From assembly GCA_001319865.1 (NCBI GenBank), contig BBSL01000256.1, positions 1 through 39,602 on the forward strand: a stretch of 39,602 bases of DNA. The letters are read 5' to 3'. Each line of letters opens with the position of its first letter. The first letter of the stretch is position 1. Below are positions 33,710-39,602 of this stretch, piece by piece. Position numbers and translations under genes: made by a program. The stretch is from Burkholderia sp. E7m39 (GTDB lineage: Bacteria > Pseudomonadota > Gammaproteobacteria > Burkholderiales > Burkholderiaceae). The notes beneath the pieces were generated by a model. That model had not been told where the DNA came from, made no database searches, and saw only the letters and a list, made by a program, of their open reading frames with translations.

Positions 33710-34534
33710 ATGGAGCTTCACGAAAAACTTGAAACTGCAAGTAGGTGGCTGACCGATGCGAACGGGATCCTCATCACGGCGGGTGCCGGGATGGGTGTCG
33801 ACTCGGGGTTACCAGACTTCCGCGGAGAGGCTGGATTCTGGAGCGCGTATCCGGCACTGCGCACGCAGAGCATGTCCGTCCAGGAAAGGGCAAGTGGCAG
33901 CCTTTTTTTAAGCCGTCCCGATCTCGCGTGGGGCTTTTATGGCCATTGGCTAAATCTCTATCGTCGCGTTCAACCCCATCCCGGCTTCGACATCCTTCGA
34001 CGCTGGAGCGACGGCATGGAGCATGGCGCCTTCGTATTTACGAGCAACGTTGACGGCCACTTTCAAAAGGTGGGCTATCCCGAGCGCCGCGTCGTCCAAT
34101 GCCACGGCACGATTCACGCCTTGCAATGCGCAAGGCCGTGTTCGATAGATGTGTGGGCGGCCGACGAGTTTTATCCCGAGGTGGACGAAGAGCATTGTCT
34201 GCTCACCTCTACTATTCCGAAATGTCCGCGATGCGGTGGGGTGGCGCGCCCCAACATCCTGATGTTCAACGATGAAGGCTGGATCGACACGCGTAGGCGT
34301 CGCAGATTGCGACTGGAAGCGTGGCTGTTGACCATCGCGCGGTGGGTGGTCGTTGAACTTGTGGCCGGCCGTGCCATTCCGACCGTACGGCATATGAGCG
34401 AGCGGAATGGACCGCGCATCATCAGGATCAGTACGGACGACTGTGCGATTGAACCCGGGCAGGGTATCGGCCTACCTGGGCGTGCGCTCGACGTGCTGAA
34501 AATGCTGGACGAACAGGTAACCGGCCACGGGTGA
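33710..34534 (+). CDS. SIR2-family protein, copy 3, with altered GTS segment
   Basis: A 274-aa sirtuin homologous along its length to copies 1 and 2. It has GAGMGVDSGLPDFRG (25-39), AWGFYGHWLNLYRR, HGAFVFTSNVDGHFQ, the catalytic histidine in VQCHGTIHALQC and four zinc cysteines (CARPC and CPRCGG). Where the other copies have ELGAGTA, this one has ELVAGRAIPTVRHMSE: two residues of the segment corresponding to the sirtuin GTS motif, which contacts NAD, are changed (G to V, T to R). NAD affinity may therefore differ. The ATG at 33710 (MELHEKLE) begins the conserved part; a GTG at 33692 is possible. It is third in the four-gene cassette, on the opposite strand to the other two copies. Confidence 0.88.
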   Translation: MELHEKLETASRWLTDANGILITAGAGMGVDSGLPDFRGEAGFWSAYPALRTQSMSVQERASGSLFLSRPDLAWGFYGHWLNLYRRVQPHPGFDILRRWSDGMEHGAFVFTSNVDGHFQKVGYPERRVVQCHGTIHALQCARPCSIDVWAADEFYPEVDEEHCLLTSTIPKCPRCGGVARPNILMFNDEGWIDTRRRRRLRLEAWLLTIARWVVVELVAGRAIPTVRHMSERNGPRIIRISTDDCAIEPGQGIGLPGRALDVLKMLDEQVTGHG

Positions 34535-34582
34535 ATTGCCATGGTTGCGGGAGCGACACACAGTGACTTTTCGGAGGAACGA

Positions 34583-35338
34583 ATGGAAGGACTGATCCTG
34601 CAGTCTGGCGGGAGGCTGCTATTCGGTAGCAGTACAGGCGTTGACGAAACGCGGAACGCCGACACGGACGTCACCGAGAGTGCAGCTTCCTACCTGACGG
34701 AAGGTGTGCGATTTGAAGGCGAAGTCTATATGCGGGACATCTTCGCTCTTCTGAATGCAAATCCGGTTCTGCTCGAAGTATTCGCGCGGATGCGCGCATC
34801 GGAGTACCTTGACGAATCCCGCGAGGTGGTGAGTGCCAAACCGTACAGCGATGAATATGACCCGGCTGAAATCGAATACCTTGAACTCTTCCCGAACTGG
34901 GAAATGGACAACCTGACTGGCAGGGCTACCCAGAATCACCGCCTGTGCTTTCGTGGTGTCGGCTTCGAGTTGCGCGAGGACCTCGAATTCTCGGGGTGCA
35001 AGTACGAGAAGGGAACCCGCATCCGGTATGCGATCGCATACACCCCGCTTCCAGAGTTGCTAAACCTACCCGTGCGTTTCGAAGCCGAAGTCCGCGCGCC
35101 CGACGTCAAGTGCACCGGCGAACGGCACCGCGACAAGCATTTAACTGTGATCATGAGGCCAACCCTCGCTCAGGTTCTCGATGGCGTGCTTTACGAGATG
35201 TCGTTCGGCGGGACATCGGAAGGCCAGGCAGAGTTCGCGAAAAAACTGAAGCAGATCGCCGACGACGATTCACAATGGACGACATACGACAGTGCGGAAG
35301 ACCTGTTGAGATCTATGGGGCTATGTCCGAAGGCCTGA
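34583..35338 (+). CDS. Hypothetical protein, 251 aa, last gene of sirtuin cassette
   Basis: The ATG (MEGLILQSGGRLL) follows GGAGGA by five bases; an earlier in-frame ATG at 34541 lacks one. The protein is soluble and acidic. Conserved-looking stretches are VYMRDIFALLNANPVLLEVF, YDPAEIEYLELFPNWEMDN, HRLCFRGVGFELREDLEFSG, IRYAIAYTPLPELLNLPVRF and LTVIMRPTLAQVLDGVLYEM. No catalytic motif is recognised. It begins 48 bases after the sirtuin stop and probably shares its transcript. I cannot name a function. Confidence 0.75.
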   Translation: MEGLILQSGGRLLFGSSTGVDETRNADTDVTESAASYLTEGVRFEGEVYMRDIFALLNANPVLLEVFARMRASEYLDESREVVSAKPYSDEYDPAEIEYLELFPNWEMDNLTGRATQNHRLCFRGVGFELREDLEFSGCKYEKGTRIRYAIAYTPLPELLNLPVRFEAEVRAPDVKCTGERHRDKHLTVIMRPTLAQVLDGVLYEMSFGGTSEGQAEFAKKLKQIADDDSQWTTYDSAEDLLRSMGLCPKA

Positions 35339-35841
35339 AACCTGAGGCATAGCCAAGGATGAACAGACGGCTTGCCGGATCGGGGACGGTCCAGATTCCC
35401 TGCGACGCCTTTCGTTTTTACCGACAAACACACGGTCGCAAATGGCCGCTCTACCCATTGAAAAGATGTAAGCGGGATGATTGCGGGTTTATCGATCAGG
35501 ACTTGACCGATTGAGCGTGCGAAGTGGGCGCGCTGGCAAGGTACAGGTACCCGACACGGGCCAACGGTTCTGTGAATGCTCGCGAACGCGCATTTGCCTG
35601 AAGTGGTAACCGACCTTCGTGACAGCCACGGTGCGAAGGTCGGCAAAGTGACTCGTAGCCGACTCATCGATGCCAGTACCCGAATGGCGGGTATGGCCGA
35701 GAAGCCTCAGTTCCCAATCCGGCGATTTTCGGCGCGAACCAGCCGTCGAGTCACGCCAGTTGTAATGGTCTGGATGATTGCGGACCTCGGCTGAGCCGTG
35801 GCTCCAAAATAGAACTTCCATCTTTCTTTTGGGAGTATGCC
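35339..35841. other. Region without a confident gene
   Basis: There are only short frames, none with a convincing ribosome site. The stretch separates the sirtuin cassette from an integrase remnant and may be decayed mobile DNA. No hairpin with a T-run was found just after the 251-aa gene. Confidence 0.4.
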
Positions 35842-35898
35842 ATGAAGGCCGGACAATCCCGTGACGTGTAGAACAAAGGCAAGCTGGTCGGCCAGAAG
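35842..35898 (+). pseudogene. N-terminal scrap of a tyrosine integrase
   Basis: ATG AAG GCC begins MKAGQSRDV, then a TAG, then NKGKLVGQK. I recognise this as the start of a widespread tyrosine-recombinase family (pattern WNKGKLVGQK followed by P-x-KLK). The TAG replaces the tryptophan codon, and similarity ends after GQK. Nothing else of the enzyme is left. It is evidence that an integrase-bearing element was once here. Confidence 0.55.
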
Positions 35899-35961
35899 AT
35901 GCGCTGATGACATGGTTTTCTGTTCTGGACGGTTAAAGGAATGCAAAGCCGCTATCCGGTT

Positions 35962-36672
35962 TCAGTCGGCGCTTGTTAGCACATTCTCCGAGTCGCTCGG
36001 CTTGGGAACTGGCTTGTAGCCCGGATCACAAGGGAGAATCCCCGCCGTCGCACCGCTGAAAATTAGGTTCCCGTGCGGAGGCCCACCCGGCACAGGGTCA
36101 GTGAGTGTCGTTGCATAGAAGTAGATGGCTTCCTTGGGTGTGCCGTCGTCGCGACGCTCAGCGATGATGACGCCCATCTCACAATCATCCGGATGATAGA
36201 GATTGTGGTTACGGACAAGGGCGCGCCAGTCTGCGAGATACCGCTGCGCATGCCCGCCATGTGACCACGCGTCGGACCATTCGTCACACAGAACTAACAC
36301 CTTGAGGCGTGACGTGAGAGCGCACAGCTTCCTCACTTCATGGCCGGCGCTGGCAGTGTTGTTCTCGGATTCGACGTGAATGATGGGGACGAGGGTTGCT
36401 TTCGGAGATGCGCTTTGCCCGACGCAAAAGGTTGAATCAACCCTGAAGAGTTCATACACGTCGACGAAGCCGAAACTCTGTGCGACCTTAGGTAGAACGC
36501 CATTTCGGTACAAACTCGTCCTGTTCCTGGCTGATTCCCACGCCCACGGGAAGACGCACGGGGCAGTCGCTTTGAGGACATCCACGAAGCTGGCCTGGAA
36601 CTCAACCCAAAGCGCCTGACTTCGTTGCTTCGGTGACACATAGTGGCGCCACTGCAAGAAAGGATCGACCAT
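35962..36672 (-). CDS. Hypothetical protein, 236 aa, possible nuclease-fold
   Basis: The protein is soluble with no signal or membrane segment. It starts MVDPFLQWRHYVSPKQRSQA, and the N-terminal half has a tryptophan-rich helix (ALWVEFQASFVDVLKATAP). The core VPIIHVESENNTASAGHEVR then KLCALTSRLKVLVLCDEWSD places a strand with ESEN ahead of a helix with HE-x2-KL, as in some PD-(D/E)XK-like folds. This is only a resemblance. The C-terminus has EMGVIIAERRDDGTPKEAIY. The start has a weak GGA site ten bases away. It is 76 bases downstream of the 219-aa gene on the same strand, so the two may be a unit. Confidence 0.65.
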   Translation of the reverse strand: MVDPFLQWRHYVSPKQRSQALWVEFQASFVDVLKATAPCVFPWAWESARNRTSLYRNGVLPKVAQSFGFVDVYELFRVDSTFCVGQSASPKATLVPIIHVESENNTASAGHEVRKLCALTSRLKVLVLCDEWSDAWSHGGHAQRYLADWRALVRNHNLYHPDDCEMGVIIAERRDDGTPKEAIYFYATTLTDPVPGGPPHGNLIFSGATAGILPCDPGYKPVPKPSDSENVLTSAD

Positions 36673-36748
36673 TATTCTTGTCCGCAGAAATTTTATTGAC
36701 CGGAGATCTAAAAGTCAGCGTTGTCGTGAGGAGCGAGTTTTTCGAAAC

Positions 36749-37408
36749 TCACGCGTCGGCGAGAATGTCTGCCGCCGCCTTCGTGCGACCCGACTGGATG
36801 AGATGAAATAAGCCACGCTCAATGTCCACGACTCGCACACCAGGTAGGTAGGTATCTCGGATACTTGCCAGCCGCTGGCACCACGCTTCATAAGCAGCAG
36901 AATTCTTCACGGTCACGGGAATGCTTGTCGGATACAGCCGAATGGCGGCCAGAACGGTTGCCTCGCGGTACTCCCTTATCTTCATGATCTGCAGGTCGAG
37001 CGTTGCTGACCTTTCCGGATCGAGAAACATTCGCACTTTGCTAACAAACGAGACGCCCGAAAATTCGGGCAACATCAGCCGCTTGATGTCCAAAAGCGCC
37101 GGTCGAGAATTGCTTGAGAATAAACGCCAGGCAGCTTCAAGTTGATGCGTGGTGACCGACGAGCGGAATCGTGCGACACGATATTCGGCCCGTTCCATCG
37201 TCTGGGCAAAGCCCCACCTAATAATATTGGATAAGCCGTCCTTCACCCCACTTTCGCTTAGCAAACCCCTCCGGATTCGTGCTTCCACTTCATCCATCTT
37301 TATATCCATAACCGGCCTGTTCTCCGTGAAATCGAAGTACGCAGACGGGAAAGCGTTGTCGCCGATGGCGGTGCGCAAACAATCAACTTGAGACGACGTA
37401 AGTGGCAT
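36749..37408 (-). CDS. Hypothetical protein, 219 aa, possible helix-hairpin-helix glycosylase-like
   Basis: A mainly helical soluble protein. The most telling stretch is LPEFSGVSFVSKVRMFLDPE followed by RSATLDLQIMKI. A G-x-SF-x-SK-x3-FL-x-P block and then LD-x2-I resembles proteins distantly related to HhH DNA glycosylases (pattern memory, not checked). Earlier SGVKDGLSNIIRWGFAQTME and later AAYEAWCQRLASIRDTYLPG are helical. The start at 37408 lacks a clear ribosome site. It precedes the 236-aa gene on the same strand. A 45-aa fragment lies 38 bases upstream. Confidence 0.65.
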   Translation of the reverse strand: MPLTSSQVDCLRTAIGDNAFPSAYFDFTENRPVMDIKMDEVEARIRRGLLSESGVKDGLSNIIRWGFAQTMERAEYRVARFRSSVTTHQLEAAWRLFSSNSRPALLDIKRLMLPEFSGVSFVSKVRMFLDPERSATLDLQIMKIREYREATVLAAIRLYPTSIPVTVKNSAAYEAWCQRLASIRDTYLPGVRVVDIERGLFHLIQSGRTKAAADILADA

Positions 37409-37446
37409 GAGTTTGTGAATGGGGCGGACGGTGATGGCCTGAATCG

Positions 37447-37584
37447 CTACCTAGGGCGCGAACCCTGCTGCCCAAGGTAGTCGCGGGCGAGCGGATCTTC
37501 GGCGGTGAAATCGGAATCGGAAGCAAGCGGTGCGCTCCAGAAAAGGCCGTCTGGGATCCGCTTCAGAACTTGAAGAACTGTCAT
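37447..37584 (-). pseudogene. Short ORF, likely N-terminal remnant of a conserved protein (45 aa)
   Basis: The frame reads MTVLQVLKRIPDGLFWSAPL, then ASDSDFTAEDPLARDYLGQQ, then GSRPR and stop. The first 40 residues look like the conserved start of a longer protein (FW-x-APL-x-SD-x-DFTAEDPL), with the tail replaced by unrelated residues, so a deletion is suspected. An A-rich run precedes the ATG; there is no good ribosome site. The function of the parent family is unknown to me. Confidence 0.45.
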
Positions 37585-38003
37585 TTTTTTCGGAGCGACT
37601 GCGTTACGACTATCACAATTCTTTCTGGAAGAAGCGTTAGTTTGGATGTCGCCGCGGGTGACCGGAGATCTGAAAGCCTTTCCACATTTCGCGGCCCCCT
37701 ATCATGGCAATCGCGAACGACTCTTGCACTCGACCAATGGTTTGCTACGGAGACTGAACGCTCTTCAGCCCAAGCAGAGGGTTTCGGTCAATTGAAGTTA
37801 TCGGTCCGAGATGGCGAGGCTGCACGAGCGGGTCACTAAGGCTCATTTGAGTGGGATCAGGCAGTAGCGGTGCTGTCGGCGCCTTGGTGAGGACAAAGAC
37901 GTCAAGATCTTCGAGATGTGATCGATATGGACGACGAGCCGAACATCTCGATCAGCAGGATCAACATCATGTATGGTCACAGAAACAAAAGGAGGCGATT
38001 TAG
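37585..38003. other. Region without a confident gene
   Basis: No supportable gene or RNA is seen. A plus-strand frame at 37570-37839 lacks a ribosome site and resembles nothing known. Confidence 0.4.
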
Positions 38004-38312
38004 CTACTTTTTCGTCTTGCCTAACACTACCGCCGTAGCCAGCGCCGTCGCCACCGCCCCACCGACCTTAAGTACTGTTTTGCCGATCTCGCCAGCGACG
38101 TCGTCCGCGGTTCCGGTACATGAAGGGCAAAGTTCGTGATCATAGACCGTTGTACCTTTCGCAAAGTCGTGACACCCGGGAGAACGGCACAAGTACATGG
38201 TCTCACCGCACTCGGGACAGCGAAGCTTGTCCCGGCGAAGAGTGTTTTCCTCAACCACAATCGGCTCCACCGATTGCGAACAGAACGGACACGTCCCTTT
38301 TTGTTTCTTCAT
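38004..38312 (-). CDS. Zinc-ribbon protein with C-terminal hydrophobic segment, 102 aa
   Basis: The chosen start is MKKQKGTCPFCSQSVEPIVV; the frame is open to 38408, but the added residues are basic and unstructured. Three cysteine pairs appear: CPFC, CPEC and CPSC, plus a C-x4-C (CRSPGC) with a histidine next to it. They suggest two adjacent zinc ribbons. The tail GKTVLKVGGAVATALATAVV is hydrophobic and could insert in the membrane or bind a partner. No catalytic domain is present. It stands alone between regions without clear genes. Confidence 0.62.
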   Translation of the reverse strand: MKKQKGTCPFCSQSVEPIVVEENTLRRDKLRCPECGETMYLCRSPGCHDFAKGTTVYDHELCPSCTGTADDVAGEIGKTVLKVGGAVATALATAVVLGKTKK

Positions 38313-38850
38313 CGTATCGAAACCCGCCAAGTTAGAGACTTCGTTCGCATCATGGTGACGCCGAGGTCGGCGTCGCTTTGGCCACCAATATACACAATTG
38401 CACCTCAATGAATATCGACATTCGTAACGCGAACTTGAGAGAGATTTACCAAAGATCCGAAATCCTTTCGATACCCTGTCATAAAGCCAGCACGTCGTGA
38501 TTTGCCTCGACTGCCAAAAGGTACTGCTGGCTTTCGAACGTGCATTAATGCCATCGGCCGTTGTAGCCCTTGGAGTTCGCCTAGCGAACGATCACTTTGG
38601 TCGAAAAAACTTACGGTGCACACAGTCGCGCGGGCGTACTGCAGCACTGACGATGCGGATGGCGGAGAGCAGCCGAACGACCGCCGGAGATCCGCGCGGC
38701 AATTGTTTCCGAACGTCGGCAAAGTGATTTCTTGCGGTCCCCCAAAGCTGATAATCGAATGACGGCAAAGGCCGATCAGCCGGCCGCATCCATGTCTTTT
38801 GTACTGCCCTTTCGATCGCGGGCTATACCGTCGCTGGGAGTATTAGCAAA
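38313..38850. other. Region without a confident gene
   Basis: A minus-strand frame of 105 codons (38405-38722) exists but shows no recognisable domain, and its composition resembles its antisense frames. No RNA gene, repeat or terminator was identified. Confidence 0.4.
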
Positions 38851-39602
38851 TCATCGGCGTTCCTTGTCCTGGAGTCGTAACCTCGCGGCCTCTATCGACT
38901 GTTGCAGTTTTGCCTGTAACTGCTCGCGTGGCGGCAGCACCGTCAGATACTCCGCAACATGGATACCACTTTTGTCGAGTTCAAGCAGCTCGATCTGCTC
39001 CTGCTTCTTGCCTGCGCACAGGATGATGCCTAGCGGCGGTTCCTCGTCTGGTTCCTGCTCATGCTTCACGAGCCAGCGCAAGTACAGCTCCATTTGACTC
39101 TTGTATTCAGCCTTGAACGCGCCAAGCTTGAGCTCGATAGCAACAAGCCTTCGAAGCTTGCGGTTGTAGAAGAGAAGATCGATGTAAAAATCGTCCTGGT
39201 CAATCAGCAGGCGTTTTTGACGGGCCACAAACGTGAAGCCCGCACCAAGCTCTAGAAGAAACTGCTCCATCTCGCGCAGGATGGCATCTTCCAGATCTTT
39301 TTCGAGGTAGTGATCGTTGAGACCAAGAAAATCCAGCACATACGGGTCCTTCAGCAACGTGGCCGGTGACACCCGTCGCGCGTCTCTTAGCATCGTGAGG
39401 TCCCGCCTGATAGCGTCTTCGGGCTTCCGCGAGATCGCACTGCGCTCAAAAAGCATCGAGTCGATGCGTTCCTGTAGCTGTCGCGTCGACCAGCGTTCAA
39501 CACGGGCAAGTTCGATATAAAAATCGCGCTTGACCGGCTCGTCGATATAGATCAGCGTCTTCAGGTGTGTCCAGCTCAATTCTCTCCGCACCGCGGAGAC
39601 AA
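38851..39602 (-). CDS. YhcG/DUF1016-type PD-(D/E)XK nuclease, C-terminal 250 aa (cut by window edge)
   Basis: The frame stays open to the right edge, so the N-terminus (the rest of the DUF1016 N-terminal domain) lies outside; the GTG at 39591 is internal. It opens with ELSWTHLKTLIYIDEPVKRD and VERWSTRQLQERIDSMLFER, typical for the end of the N-terminal domain. After DPYVLDFLGLNDHYLEKDLE comes the nuclease core: FVARQKRLLIDQDDFYIDLL with the acidic residues, FYNRKLRRLVAIELKLGAFK (E-x-K), and QMELYLRWLVKHEQEPDEEP. PPLGIILCAGKKQEQIELL closes the fold. Proteins of this family are common in restriction-modification and defence loci. It supports calling the right arm an accessory island. Confidence 0.88.
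   Translation of the reverse strand, partial: VSAVRRELSWTHLKTLIYIDEPVKRDFYIELARVERWSTRQLQERIDSMLFERSAISRKPEDAIRRDLTMLRDARRVSPATLLKDPYVLDFLGLNDHYLEKDLEDAILREMEQFLLELGAGFTFVARQKRLLIDQDDFYIDLLFYNRKLRRLVAIELKLGAFKAEYKSQMELYLRWLVKHEQEPDEEPPLGIILCAGKKQEQIELLELDKSGIHVAEYLTVLPPREQLQAKLQQSIEAARLRLQDKERR

Noticed and set aside
36697..37678. Direct repeat TGACCGGAGATCT-n-AAAG at 36697 and 37661, flanking the 219-aa gene
   Set aside because: 17 of 18 bases agree, but at this length one such pair is expected by chance in a window of this size, and no transposase or target-site pattern accompanies it.
38195..38235. GGGACA ... TGTCCC pair inside the zinc-ribbon gene
   Set aside because: The spacing between half-sites is longer (8 bases rather than 5) and it lies in coding sequence, so I did not count it among the operator-like dyads.
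1..39602. CRISPR array, tRNA or rRNA genes, complete insertion sequence
   Set aside because: No regularly spaced direct repeats, no cloverleaf-like sequence and no intact transposase were seen on reading both strands; a dedicated scan could still find a short RNA.

Overview
The window looks like a high-GC betaproteobacterium, most likely Burkholderia/Paraburkholderia/Caballeronia. The reasons are a GC-rich codon bias with long antisense shadow frames, a recC-recB-recD operon with overlapping ends, and protein families typical of that group. This is inferred from sequence character; there is no rRNA or tRNA here to confirm it.

Left part (1-5.2 kb). A truncated membrane-anchored coiled-coil protein gene at the edge is followed by an EAL-domain (c-di-GMP phosphodiesterase type) gene on the minus strand and two convergent serine recombinases. 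Between the EAL gene and the first recombinase lie two 26-bp dyad sites with opposite central dinucleotides (TT and AA), bounding about 105 bp. This has the architecture of a DNA-invertase switch. A 171-aa unknown gene and a heavily decayed NERD/UvrD-type helicase pseudogene follow.

Middle part (5.2-24.6 kb). This is a long, almost entirely minus-strand DNA-repair block. In transcription order it holds a YhaO-type nuclease, a YhaN-type SMC-like ATPase, three small proteins, a sirtuin, RecC, RecB, RecD, a 137-aa unknown protein, a second sirtuin and a WYL regulator. A 17-bp dyad, RGGACA-N5-YGTCCY, recurs upstream of the yhaO-yhaN pair, the two smallest genes, the second sirtuin operon and, further left, the truncated membrane gene and the 171-aa gene. 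This suggests one shared regulator.

Right part (24.6-39.6 kb). This is an accessory, defence-like island with more AT-rich genes and several decayed gene pieces. It contains: (1) a plus-strand group with a GIY-YIG nuclease and a degenerate FtsZ-like protein that lacks the glycine-rich GTP loop but keeps the T7-loop acidic residues; (2) an RloC-like ABC-ATPase/anticodon nuclease, and beside it a GHKL ATPase-PD-(D/E)XK nuclease gene broken by a one-base frameshift; (3) a four-gene cassette with a third sirtuin; (4) two unknown minus-strand genes; (5) a zinc-ribbon membrane protein; (6) a YhcG/DUF1016-type nuclease running off the right edge. Remnants of an SDR oxidoreductase and of a tyrosine integrase mark past insertions and deletions. 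The GIY-YIG/FtsZ-like pair is the best candidate for an undescribed system; the invertible c-di-GMP switch is the second.
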